Below, piece by piece: positions 44,353-55,251 of a stretch of DNA of 64,000 nt. The notes under the pieces are model-generated. The model saw nothing but the letters and a program-made list of their open reading frames with translations, did no database searches and was not told the DNA's origin. A program made the translations under genes and the position numbers. Position 1 is the first letter of the stretch. The number at the start of each line of letters is the position of its first letter. The DNA is taken from the NCBI GenBank assembly GCA_036365455.1, contig JAWQUS010000011.1, forward strand, positions 4,484,001 to 4,548,000, in the 5' to 3' direction. The DNA comes from Macrosoma leucophasiata. Taxonomy: Eukaryota; Arthropoda; Insecta; Lepidoptera; Hedylidae.

Positions 44353-44874
44353 AACCTGACATTGTTCGGGCTAATTATTCGCGAATTGGGCTGCACTTGA
44401 AGCGGGCATTGATGGCAGTGAGACGTCGAGTGGTTCGCACGTTTTGTGTGTCTAGGATTTTGTCATCACACATCGCACATCCAGTATCAATACTTAATTC
44501 GGGATTCCACTTTACCCCGAGTCTCGCTGTAGGTATATTTTACATTCAGGGAAGATCTAACAATAACAATGAAATGAAAGAAATGTACCACAATTACTAA
44601 TAGCATGTATCGAGAACAAATGAGCTAGTTAATAGGCAAAATGAGAGCATCTAGCAACAAACAATAGGCTATATTCACTATTCACATTCTAATTAACTTT
44701 TCAATTGCCGGTATGAATACCTACCTGTAATGGAATTCATTCCGTAGATAGGTACTACGTTTGTTTATTTATGCTGCGTAATATCTTGTTTTTTCAATTT
44801 ATTCATTACTTGTACAGATACGGCTATATCCACTTGTTTGTTTTGTTGTGTTCATAAAGGTCAAATAAATTTTC

Positions 44875-45103
44875 ACTGGTGGTAGAGTTCTAGTGTCTGC
44901 CGCATTACCTAATCTATCTACCGCCCAAAAGTAGTGTTCAGCACTATCGTGCTCCGGTGAGATGTATGGTTGCATAATACTATCACATAAATAAAACATC
45001 TTAAGCCTCGGGGGTGACAACGCTGCATATCTTTTTGAGTAGGTAGATGTCTGCGGTCATTACTAAGCATCAATGTGAACGGTTTGCTTGTTTGCTACCT
45101 TAA
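44875..45103 (+). mobile_element. A19, full-length but internally deleted
   Basis: Starts ctggtggtagagttctagtg and ends cggtttgcttgtttgctacc. About 25 bp after the 5' end and part of the GACCTTGG segment are missing. Confidence 0.7.
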
Positions 45104-45128
45104 ACCTCTTAAATCCTGACGTGTCACG

Positions 45129-45545
45129 AAATCTGTTCTTACCGGAAGTCTACCAACTACTTCCTTGCCCAAGTAGGTAAAAGTTTGTAGAAAAAAATGA
45201 AGGAGTTTCATATGTCAACGTGCAAGAGACCTCTTTAATCCGTTATTATCGCAAAATCCTTAGCGGACTGTCGCTTAGCGGACGTCTACTAACTACTTCA
45301 AAGTTTGTAGAAAAAAGAGTGAAGGATTTTCACAAATAAAAACACGCGAGAGATCTAAGACCTCCTTGATGTGGTCCCATCACAAAATCCGGTTTTAGCG
45401 AAGCCTACAACCTACAAACCACCTCCCTACCAAGTTTCAAGTTAAAAAAGTATTTTCAGAGTGCCCTTAGACCTTGTTCTCGTTAATCCGGCCCTGTAGC
45501 AAAATCCGTTCTTAGCGAACTTATGCAGCGTAGCAAGAGGAAAAA
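45129..45545 (+). repeat. Degenerate tandem array, about 125-bp units
   Basis: The phrase aaatccgttcttagcggac or a variant recurs at about 45129, 45253, 45383 and 45501, giving periods of 124, 130 and 118 bp. Units also share agtttgtagaaaaaa and ctccttaatccgg-like segments. Confidence 0.68.
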
Positions 45546-46162
45546 TAAACATAGATTCTCATCCGACCACTCCCATCTCGAATTTTAATCACCGTCACGA
45601 TACGAAGTGACGAGCTCACTTCCCTGATTTGTTTTACGGTTACCGGACACCGGGATTTATTTCAGTCGCTACTGTTCAAAACCGGCTAAGTGTGAGTCGA
45701 ACGCGTTCACAGGGTTATGCACAATTGTAGATTCCCCTATACCTAATACCTTTAATATCACAAACTTCTTATAGGTTTGCCTGTAATCTATCAGTGGAGA
45801 ACTATTCCCCTCATATTTTTTCAAAATCTAAGGTAATAGGTGTAATAACTCCCCACCTTTGTTTCCGTAACTAATGGGTAGTTACGGAAACAAAGGTGGA
45901 AGAAGATAATGGTAATTATCCTCCTGTTTTCTAAAACCATATAATACTATTTAATTTAAAATTATGACAAAATTATATTTAACATTCTTAAAATAAGACA
46001 CATCACACTAAAACATTATGCGAAACTTTTTTAAAATTTAATTTATCCCTCAAAAATGACACCAATATTTTAAATGGATTGTTTTATATCTTTGAATTGT
46101 GGTCTACTGCTTTCGGAGGAAATTGACTGTGACAGACGGATTGACAGACGCACGACGGATTA
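45546..46162. other. No gene recognised
   Basis: Contains the 21-bp-stem hairpin; otherwise AT-rich. Confidence 0.5.
45853..45899. repeat. Perfect hairpin, 21-bp stem, 5-nt loop
   Basis: CCACCTTTGTTTCCGTAACT and its exact complement, one more pair inside, loop atggg. It does not lie in a repeat family I recognise. Confidence 0.9.
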
Positions 46163-46164
46163 TA

Positions 46165-47403
46165 GGTTGGGGAAAAAGTCTTTTCGCATTATAGTATGTA
46201 TGAACTTGTAATAAAATCTCTTTGGCTGTAGTATTTGTATCTGGCTGGTTTTGGAATCATTGAAAGTTAAAATTTTAAAGAACATAATTCCAAATTCAAA
46301 TTAGGCAAATAAGTGATTTTCATTTGTTTTTCGTACTGTCAAGATGAGTGTATCTAATGAAGAAATTCGATACATTTTAAAATTTTATTACAAAAAAGGT
46401 AAAAATGCAACGCAAGCCGCGAAAAAAATTTGCGATGTTTATGGACCTAGTGCAGTGTCTGTGAGAGTAGCACAAATTTGGTTTAAGCGTTTTCAATCCG
46501 GAAATTTTGATGTCAAAGATGCACCTCGCTCTAGTCGCCCTATTACGGATAAAATGGATGCCATTTTTGAAAAAGTGGAGCAAGATCGACATATCAGTAG
46601 TTACGACGTAGCTGAAGAACTGAGAATTGATCACAAAACTGTTTTGGCGCATTTGAAAAAAGCTGGGTACAAAAATATCTCGATATTTGGGTACCTCACG
46701 AGCTCACTGAAAGAAACCTAATGAACCGTGTATTAATTTGTGATTCTTTATTACGACGTAATGAAACCGAATCATTTTTGAAGAAGCTGATAACTGGTGA
46801 TGAAAAGTGGATCACGTACGACAAGAACGTGCGAAAAAGGTCGTGGTCAAAGGCCGGTCAGGCTTCACAGACTGTGGCGACTGTGACCCGGGTTAACTCG
46901 CAATAAGGTGATGTTGTGTGTGTGGTGGGATTGGAAGGGCATTATTCATTATGAGCTATTACCACCGGCAGGACTATCGATTCTGAACTCTACTGCGAAC
47001 AACTGATGAGATTAAAGCAAGAAGTTGAGAGAAATGAAACCGTTTCATCATGATAACGCTAGACCTCACACATCTATAGCCACTCAGCAAAAAGAGAGTT
47101 TGGCTGGGAGGTGTTAATGCATCCGCCGTATAGTTCTTCAGATTTCCACCTGTTTCAGTGTCTTCAGAATTCTTTATGTAATGTTAGGTTAACATCACGA
47201 GAGGACTGCCAAATCCACTTGTCGCGGTATTTTGATGAGAAGTCCCAAAATTTTTATAGCAATGGGATCAAGTCCCTACCTACAAGATGGCAAAAGGTTA
47301 TCGAACAAAATGGTACATATATACCTTAATTAAATTTAAATAAACTATATTAAAAAATGTTTTGAATTATCTTAAAAAATGCGAAGAAACATTTTCCCCA
47401 ACC
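46165..47403 (+). mobile_element. Mariner (Tc1/mariner) element, nonautonomous by decay
   Basis: The terminal inverted repeats are about 25 bp: GGTTGGGGAAAAAGTCTTTT on the left and ttttccccaacc on the right, with a few mismatches. TA dinucleotides flank both ends (46163-46164, 47404-47405). The length of 1239 bp is near the usual 1.3 kb. It contains one broken transposase gene. Confidence 0.93.
46344..47329 (+). pseudogene. Mariner transposase, frameshifted and truncated in places
   Basis: The frame opens at ATG 46344 with the paired helix-turn-helix of mariner (residues about 1-120; ATQAAKKICDVYG, IWFKRFQSGNF). A frameshift near 46670 moves the WVPHELTE signature into another frame, where the reading continues through MNRVLICDSL and the first catalytic Asp (ITGDEKW, near 46800). 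After about 46895 it is broken again by stops and small indels. HHDNARPHTS, with the second Asp, is still readable near 47045-47072. The usual YSPDLAPSD signature is shortened to YSSSD, an in-frame loss of about four residues that keeps the third Asp but changes the D,D34D spacing. The final segment (RWQKVIEQNGTYI) is intact. The gene cannot make a working enzyme; the intact ends could still be mobilised by a related transposase. Confidence 0.92.
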
Positions 47404-47405
47404 TA

Positions 47406-47833
47406 ATATTAGGGTTCCATTATTTCTTTTCATGTTATGGAACCTTGAAAATCAAAAACAAATGGGGGAGAACGGGTTTTCATTTCAGATTCCTGGAACC
47501 CTAAAAACATAAAAACAACTGCGGGGGAACGTTTTAATTTGCGACTCCTGGGATATACAGCTTTTTTTACTCGAATGCTCTCTAGCTGCCTCGATTGGAG
47601 AGATTTACGAGCGACAATGTGTAGTTGCAATTAATTTTAAATTTCATAATATAACGTTACCCCATTTTAAAAATTTAAAATATCAGTTTTTTGGCTAATG
47701 ATCCCTTGTCATCTTATAATGATAAAGTTACCTCCACATTTTGTTAAACGAATATCCAGAGAGCGAAATATATTTATTTGCATATAAGAACCTTCTTTTA
47801 ATCATTAAGGGTACATCTCGCGTATATTAAACC
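47406..47833. other. No gene recognised
   Basis: agggttcc at 47411 and ggaaccct at 47495 are a short inverted pair; direct sub-repeats (gggggagaacgggtttt / gcgggggaacgtttt) lie within. Confidence 0.4.
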
Positions 47834-47951
47834 AAGAAGAAGATGAAGGTAGATGACGCACGAGAGGTATGTCAGGACCGGGATATCTGCTCGCTCTACA
47901 CTCTCTGCCTACCCCGTTAGGGACCTGGCGTGAAGATAAATACATACATAT
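47834..47951 (+). pseudogene. LINE C7: 3' fragment
   Basis: It starts in the coding remnant (agatgaaggtagatgacgca, reading similar to KVDDAREVCQD) and continues through ctctctgcctaccccgttag to a degenerate ATACATACATA tail. Confidence 0.8.
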
Positions 47952-48249
47952 TAAACCAAAACGATTTTTTAAATCAACCGGACCTTTCGGTCGCTTTCTT
48001 TTCGGCTTCTATGGTCCCGGACAGAATGAAATGACATTTGTCTGATAGCAGTTTGAAAGTTATTCGCAACTACTTCCATGGATTTCGTAAAGGAATGGAT
48101 TTTGCGAAGCGTCGACGATTATCGCAAAATTGACTTACGGTGTCTTCAGGTTTCGCTGACTGGTGCGGATAGGATTTAAATTTACCTGAAAAGAGACCAA
48201 AATATTGAAATTATTTCAGTCATAGTTTAATAAAATCATATAAATATTT

Positions 48250-48740
48250 AAGTAAGTCAACCGAACAACGGCGGTCAAACTATTCCAATACGGCGGTAGT
48301 AGGTAAATGCAATAACGCGGGATGGGCAGCAGCCTTCCGCGATAATAATACTGCCACGGCGATTTTTTTTATGTTATGGAAGTGGCAAACAAGCATGCAG
48401 CTCACATCGATGTTAAGTGATGACTGCAGCCTATAGACACCCACACAAAGACCAAGGTCAAAATGCAGATGCGTTACCACTCCTGAGGCCTAAGGTGTTA
48501 TGTCCCTGTGCCGGAAATTACAGGGCCGTACATTACCACCTGACCGGAACACGATAGTGCTGAACACTACCATTTAGCGGCAAGTATATTAGGCAATGCG
48601 GTGGTGCCTACGCCCGCGAGCTCCGTCACTGGAGCTCTACCACCCGTAAAAATTACCAACCCGCATACCAAACGTGGCTATTACGGCTTATGAGCAGGCT
48701 TTTGCCCAGCACTGTGCGTCTTCCTGATGAATTTAAGATG
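48250..48740 (+). mobile_element. D2, split by A20
   Basis: The left part (ggcggtcaaactattccaat, gataataatactgccacggc) and the right part (acccgcataccaaacgtggc, ttgcccagcactgtgcgtct) match D1 in order. Element A20 separates them. The ATG tail is reduced to agatgatgatg. Confidence 0.7.
48363..48645 (-). mobile_element. A20, full-length, nested in element D2
   Basis: A near-consensus minus-strand copy from T8 and atgttatggaagtggcaaac to ggagctctaccaccc. It splits a D element whose two halves lie at 48250-48362 and 48646-48740. Confidence 0.84.
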
Positions 48741-49419
48741 ATGATGTTCACGATAATGCTCTATTTATTCAAGAAACATAATTTTGAAACAAATTACATG
48801 ATCGAATTCCATAATACACCTAAGTTTAATTTGACTTGTACTTGAGTACATTTGTTTTCTATATTATTTATGTAGATATTATGTTAAACAAACTATTTAT
48901 TATGTATTCATGAACTGGTTGCTTTGCGGCGGCATAATACAAACAACTTATCACATGTGAATATGTGGAATTGATCAGTAGCTATCTCTATTACGGGCAT
49001 GTTTTGTTTCATTCGACAGTTGCTAGCGATTGCGTTAATAATTTATGTGAGAAACAGTAGACAAACATTCTATCTACTATTTGGTACCTTCACATTGTTG
49101 GGCACTTATATTTAACCGAAGAAAGGTTTGATTTCAAATAAAATAAACCGAAATAGTCAAGCCGACTGTAATCTGAATGTTCATTTCACCGGAGATTAAT
49201 TTTATGCTTTGAATGGTTATCATTTTATGGATGTTGAATATTCGGATTATGTTACCTAATAGAAGTAAACTCATTCCAATTTTTTCGATGTTTCAATTTC
49301 TCCTTCGATACTTTTTTCTAAATGCCTTTGTTGATCAGTTATTACTATCAATCTCATAACTCCCATAACGCTCGTATGTCAGTATCTCTCTATCGATAGA
49401 TTAACAAGCGAACCACGAC
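48741..49419. other. No feature recognised
   Basis: AT-rich unique-looking DNA. Confidence 0.5.
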
Positions 49420-50585
49420 GCGATGGATACGAAAGTGACGAAAGAGTGATGACTTGAAAAGACATACCTACCCTGTGATACCCTCAATCACTAAACATCA
49501 CAAGGAATGCGTCGGATCCATCGTTCACTCGCACATTTATATACGATATTTTTTGATGAAAGAGTGATGACCGAAAAATAAAGTAGGTACACATTTTGCG
49601 CAAGAATATTAGATGAAATGGACTCTGTAACATTCAGCTGTGCGTATACAGGGCCGCCAGGATCTGATACCCTGAATCATTTCACCTTACAAGGAATGCA
49701 TCGGATCCATCGTTCACTCGCACGTTTATCCACGAGTTATTTGATGAAAGAGCGATTATCAGAAGAGACACAAGAAGACAAACCGTTTCACTTCAGTTCA
49801 CTTTTTGCTTAACTATATTAGAAGAAATGGACTATGTAACCTCATGCTCATTGCTCTCTTACTTTATCAAATGTGAACACATGATATTATATTAATTAAA
49901 AATCAGTGAATTTGCACTGAATTTTATGCCCGTTTGCTTAATTCCGCAGTTATCGGACTCTCCGAATAAGCTGGTGGAGATCAATTTATGGTCGAAGAAG
50001 ACGCCGGCGTCGAGAAGTAATCAACACAAAACCTTACTACGTGTGTCGTCAAGAACAATAACCTGATCTGCGGTACCTCGGTACAGTCTCCAATTTGGTG
50101 AATGGCTTGCACGTTAGTTATTGGGGTGTTTGATCCGGAGGGGTAGGTGATCTGGTGCCGAAGTTTTGAGGGTGATCATCATACTATACTTAGGATTTAT
50201 AATCCGCCTTGGTGTGGACTATTTCCACGTCCCACCATATTTTTTTTTGCTATGTACATTCAGCTGTGCGTATACCAGGCCGCCAGAATTTGATAACCTG
50301 AATCACTTAACCTTACAAGGAATGCGTCGGATCCATCTTTCACACGCACATTGTCCCCGAGTTCTTTGATGAAAGAGTCATGACCAGAAAAGACACAGGA
50401 AAACAAACCATTTCACTTCAGTGACATATTTTGCGCAAGAATATTAAAAGAAATGGATTCTGTAACCTGTAACATTCAGCTGTGCGTATACCCGGCCGCC
50501 AGGATCTGATAACCTGAATCACTTAACCTTACAAGGAATGCGTCGGATCCATCTTTCACACGCACATTTATCCGCGAGTTCTTTG
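49420..50585 (+). repeat. Satellite-like array, about 212-216-bp units, interrupted
   Basis: The phrase attcagctgtgcgtatac starts units at 49632, 50258 and 50474, and a partial unit precedes 49632. Each unit also carries tacaaggaatgcgtcggatc and gaagaaatggactatgtaac or a close variant. Unit 50258-50473 is 216 bp; the unit at 49632 is about 212 bp. About 400 bp of unrelated sequence (49855-50250) splits the array. The last unit is cut at ttctttg (50585). Confidence 0.8.
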
Positions 50586-51000
50586 GCCGGGCATAATATA
50601 TTTCGTGCTTAATCTAGATCGCAATTTGTCACTGTCGTCTATTAAAGCAGCTGAGTGTATAAATTCTTTACAATGTAAACATAGGACAACAAATTTAAAT
50701 GCCTCTGAGACATCATAAAAAAAAGTGTGAGCATAAACAAAAGCAGCTGAAAGTTCACAAAATAAACCCGGTTTATTTATTACACCAAAATGTAGACTGG
50801 GTACTAATCTGCGCCCCAAGTTAAACTTATGGTTTAAATTAATCAGATCAACGTCTTCATTTTCGTCGGAATTTAAAAAATCTAATCTATTTTCACTGTT
50901 TTGTAAATATGGGACGGAAAGAATGATCGGTAGGCACCTACTGGTTCTTTTAACAAACCTCAATTCTGTGTAGATTTTCGCATACCTATTGGTTGAAAAG
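50585..51000 (-). CDS. Unrecognised ORF, possible exon or element remnant
   Basis: On the minus strand a frame stays open for about 140 codons after a TGA near 50998. It reads TNRYAKIYTELRFVKRTSRC, LPIILSVPYLQNSENRLDF, NLGRRLVPSLHFGVINKPG, and VVLCLHCKEFIHSAALIDD. Composition is balanced and not obviously the shadow of a repeat. There is no early ATG; an AG acceptor could precede GTATGCG near 50983. The frame ends where the satellite array begins. I do not recognise the family. It may be a host exon, a transposon gene piece, or chance. Confidence 0.3.
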
Positions 51001-52673
51001 CTTCATTTTGAGACACCACACATGTCCTATAATGCCACGAACGGTCAAATTAAACGCTAAAAACACTTGTTCAGCGTTTGATTGAATAGAAAATAATTTC
51101 ATCTCGTTTGAATTCTATTAACTCGAGCTAATAGGAACCCGGACATCGCGGAACGGATGGATCGATTCTCACCATCGCGATCGGCTAATTTCACTTAATT
51201 GCCAACTATAGTACCACGCACCAGTTAGTTACCGGTGATACAGAGCCTGAAAAAACGACTGATGTTACCATATTATCGCGGACGGAATAAGTCCAATCGT
51301 ACGGGACGACGTTTTTCTAACCGTATATGGCAGTGATTTAACATGATCAGTTATCTAATTGCATGTAATTACAACATGTATACAGGCACTATTGAAATTG
51401 TGGGCATGGACGAGAAAAGATAGGTTTGGCTAAATGTACCTATATTTATTTATATATGTTTTTATTTGACTGTGGCGCGAATTACACGAAAAAAAATGTT
51501 TTGGCTTTGTCTTCATCCTTTGACCGTGCTTTCATTATTTTTGTAAAAATCAACGAATCCATTTGGTCGTTTTGAATCAAGAAATTCTGAATTCAAAGTA
51601 CCTTGTTGTCTTTCAGCAGATTTAAAAGGATTATTTTAGATTTAAACCCAACACCCTTGCGAACCAAGAGTACAGGTATATTTCCATAGAGAAGAGAACA
51701 TCACAGAATTTTTTACCACAGGCTTATAGACAGAGCACAGACATAAGTGTTGACAGCACAGACTGTAGAAAGTCTAATTTATAAAAATATTCAACATACA
51801 TAATTGATGATGATGAATCATATGATTCCAGACAAACAAGTTATTCGAATACGTATACACAGACTTAATTTTTCAGCTAAATACAGGCTCTAACCTAGGT
51901 TTTATAAGGAAAACTATTACAAGTACAATTTTCAGTAGGTTCTAGGAAATTTAATTTGAATCATATTTAAGATCGTGCCTCGCGATGCTGTGGCTTTCTA
52001 ATGTGAAAAACGACAATTTCTCACTATATCCACGAAACATTTCTATCTGTATACGATAAGCTTCATAAAAATCAGTAGGTAAGTGATAATAAATCGTAGT
52101 TGTAATCAACGATCAGAGAAGTGATGGTGAATTATATGGATTCCGGATAAACATGATGCTTCAACGCGTGTACGAGTATATAACACGCCTATCTACGATT
52201 TCCGAGGAATACCCGATCAAAGTTAGTTTTTTTTTAAAGAAAACCAAACCACTCCTTAGAGGCAGTCTGTAAAAATTTAATGTTACAAGCTGCACATTTG
52301 GAAAGGGTGGAGTTTCAATAAATCACACGGTACGGACATTTCAAGAACCAGCGAATGTATGCAACGATACCCGCTTTAAAACGAGCGCAGGAAACTTTTA
52401 GCGGTTCGTATACGTACGTAGTTTGCTGATACGGATTACATACATCCATTTGACTGCAGTTTTCTGTTCAGTGTTTAACAATTATTAGTTTTTCAATGCG
52501 CTTTTTAGTATTTCACCCCATTTTTCAGTAGGTTTGTATTTTTATTTTTTTTTAATCTCAAATCTTTTGTTTTATTTTTTAAGGCAAGTCGTAAATCAGG
52601 TACGAGATGACTATGAATTATCATCACTATTTAGCAGCGGTAACATTGGGTCATGAAGTATAATAAACGACGA
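51001..52673. other. No feature recognised
   Basis: Only short ORFs; no repeat family recognised by eye. Confidence 0.5.
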
Positions 52674-52860
52674 CCCGGATAGTCCAGCGGTGTGAGATGA
52701 CCGTTTGATTCGAAGGGCCGCGGATTCGATCCCCGCACCGGGACAAATATTTGTATGGCCTACAGATATTTTTTTCGGGTCTGGGTGTTTGTGTTTGTGT
52801 TGTATGTGTACAACGGCACAGGTTTACTGTGGGGTTGTGAGTGTAAGCGTATTTATTAAA
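52674..52860 (+). mobile_element. SINE T2, tRNA-derived
   Basis: The tRNA-like head (52676-52743) has cccggatagtccagcggtgt and a B-box GATTCGATCCC, and its first and last bases can pair (CCCGG with CCGGG). The body (tttttcgggtctgggtgttt) is followed by the tail gtggggttgtgagtgtaagc, then gtatttatt and A7. Confidence 0.78.
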
Positions 52861-52964
52861 AAAAACTACAGTGAACCATGGCGTCGGGACGTGACGACCG
52901 CGCCCACTAGCGACGGAATTTTGTTCCACTGGAATAGAATTCTTCCACTAGCGCTGTCAGTCAG

Positions 52965-53175
52965 AACAATGGCGGTCGAACCATTCCAATAGGACGGTAG
53001 TAAGAATAACAACGCAGCAGCTGCCTGCGATAAAAACTGCCGTCACTGCGATCGCCAATCCGCGTGCCAAGCGTGGCGATTATGCATATGGCATATTCTC
53101 CCCTAAAGACGCACAACACTGTTGTGGGCTTCTTCGGGGAAGGCTTTGTCTAGCAGTGGAAGTTTTTCGGCTGGA

Positions 53176-53209
<34 letters not shown>

Positions 53210-53222
53210 CGATGATGATACA
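52965..53222 (+). mobile_element. D1, (ATG)n-tailed retroelement
   Basis: The body ggcggtcgaaccattccaat, ccgcgtgccaagcgtggcga and acgcacaacactgttgtggg leads to the 3' end tctagcagtggaagtttttc, then a GAT/ATG run at 53177-53222. No coding region is recognised. The tail resembles the ends of lepidopteran LINE or SINE elements, including SINE B (cccagcagtggg). Confidence 0.68.
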
Positions 53223-53310
53223 GTGAATGCTAAGTATGCACCATAGACCTGAATTTCTAACACGAGTAAGGTAGAATTAAAAAAAGATTAACAAGTATCT
53301 TACTTAGTTA

Positions 53311-53672
53311 CTGGTGGTAGAGCTCCAGTGACGAAGATCGCGAGCGCAGGCACCATCGCATTACCTAATATGCATGCCGCTAAATGGTAGTGTTCAGCAC
53401 TATCCTGTTCCGGTCAGGTGGTAATGTACGGCCTTGTAATTTACGGCACAGAGGCACAACACGTTAGGCCTCAGAGTGGTAAGGCATCTGCATTTTGACC
53501 TTGGTCTTTGTGTGGGTGTCTATATAACATATAAACACCCACACAAAGACCAAAAACGCCTTCCCCTAAGACGCTTACAACAGTGTCGTGCGTCATTACG
53601 GGAGAATATACCATATACACTTAATATCAATGTGAACTGCAAGCTTGTTTGCCACTTCCATAACATAAAAAA
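53311..53672 (+). mobile_element. A21, full-length with scrambled insertion
   Basis: Consensus-like from ctggtggtagagctccagtg to tttgccacttccataacat, but about 85 bp of foreign order is inserted after gtgggtgtctat: an inverted copy of its own ggtctttgtgtgggtgt segment, then an inverted piece of the neighbouring D1 element. Confidence 0.8.
53501..53553. repeat. Perfect hairpin, 19-bp stem, 15-nt loop, inside A21
   Basis: TTGGTCTTTGTGTGGGTGT is A-family sequence; its exact complement follows at 53535-53553. Confidence 0.9.
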
Positions 53673-55029
53673 GTACCAATAGCGAAATCCCCATGACTAA
53701 TGAATTGATTGCACGTCTCAATGCAAAGACTGTTGTTGCAAAACTTGCGAGGTGCATTTTGCTTAACGGATATTTCTTTAGTACGTTTCCTATAGTGGAT
53801 AAATTGGGCGTGGGTGGACGTTCACTAAATATTTCGCGATGGAGATACTGGCGGTAATTAATGATAAAGCTGTCTAGTCACATGCTATTGTTTATACTGC
53901 GTGGGTGATGGGGAAAATGCTTTATTTTCAAATTAAGCTCTTATTTTCTGAAGAAGAGTGGATGTATTCGAAGTTCCTAATTAAGTAAAGTGCTAAAAAT
54001 CTGAATATACATTTTTGGTATCAACTATCATACAGTAAGTCATACAAGAAGTATTGCAAATCGAGTCTACGAAAGAGACAATCGGCTAGTTTCGACTTAG
54101 TAGAGCGTTATCTCTGATGCATACTGCCTACGTAAGCACTGATAGTCCGGTGTTGGTCAAAACTTAATCAATATGTTCGACAAACGTCAGATAGGTAAGG
54201 TGCGAAAGAGATAACGCTCTGCAGACCCGAAATATACCGAAGTCTCTCTTCCTAAGGTCGATGTGTAATATTCCTTGTTGGATCCTGTATTTGAGATTTC
54301 TAACACTGTTATACAAGTCTATGTAAAAAAACGCTTGGAACACTAAAATTTATCGTGGAGGTACGTATTATTACCGCCCAAAGGCGTAGATTGAATTTTT
54401 CCTAAGAATAGAATATAATAGAAAAACTTTATTTGTAACAACAACATAAACACTAAAACTAAGAACACAAAATCAAGGTTGTTACAAAAAGGTCCCAAAT
54501 TCAGCATAAAGCCGATCTTACGAGCGGCGCTGGTCTTCCATTGGGGCCGATTTTGTGACATATAGGACCTAAATTACGCCAGCAAAACGTCTGTCTAAGT
54601 TTTGTGTGTGTCTAACAGCACCCACGATACATACGTATACTATACTGTGTGGCTGTGAGAGTAAGAATTTTTTTTACGCTCCACTACAACAGTGACAACT
54701 ATATTTAAAGTGTGTTTTTAAAATTACAAGTATTGTTCATAAAAAAACTGCTGTTTCATTGAAATCACAAGTACCCAAAAGACTCCTTAAGCAGCTCAAC
54801 AAATATTTACGACCCAAGAAAAACTGAATCAAAATTCACGACGGATCGTCGAAGTAGTTTTTTTTTTCATCCGAACAACACGTGTACCTGCATGACAATG
54901 AGACTCGACACGCGTGTAGCTCGGGTTCGAGTCCGGCTTCGTTCGTGTTCGCAGGCGCCGCACGAACACTTTCACTGTTACAGATCAGCAACTCGATCGT
55001 CTCACTTGATCACTTTAGTCCCGGTTACG
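53673..55029. other. No gene recognised
   Basis: A 14-bp inverted pair AGAGCGTTATCTCT / AGAGATAACGCTCT lies at 54103-54117 and about 54208-54221, with a T2 fragment downstream. Confidence 0.45.
54575..54680 (+). repeat. SINE T2 fragment, degenerate
   Basis: Weak match to the T2 body and tail: ttttgtgtgtgtctaacagc, then tgtgtggctgtgagagtaag. No head remains. Confidence 0.45.
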
Positions 55030-55251
55030 TTTTTTAATGTGTTCATCATCAAACAAGTATGCAATTCACGTAGTTCAAATGCAGATGCGTGCCACTCCTG
55101 ACGACCAATTTCTTATGACTCAATGATAGTGCTTACGGGGTCATAGTTGACATACCATCTAACCGGAACACGATGGTGCTGGACAGCATTACCTAATCTA
55201 CCTGTATATTCATCTATCTGCCTATCCAAATGGTAGGCAGATAGATGAATG
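55030..55251 (-). mobile_element. A22, diverged copy ending in a hairpin
   Basis: The copy reads on the minus strand to atggtgctggacagcattac, then continues into a perfect 17-bp palindrome built from the ctgcc-aaatggtag region. Confidence 0.62.
55208..55250. repeat. Perfect hairpin, 17-bp stem, 9-nt loop, at the end of A22
   Basis: Stem ATTCATCTATCTGCCTA, loop tccaaatgg. Confidence 0.9.

Noticed and set aside
49420..50585. CRISPR-like array
   Set aside because: The repeats are about 215 bp long, have no short spacer-repeat pattern, and the DNA is from an insect.
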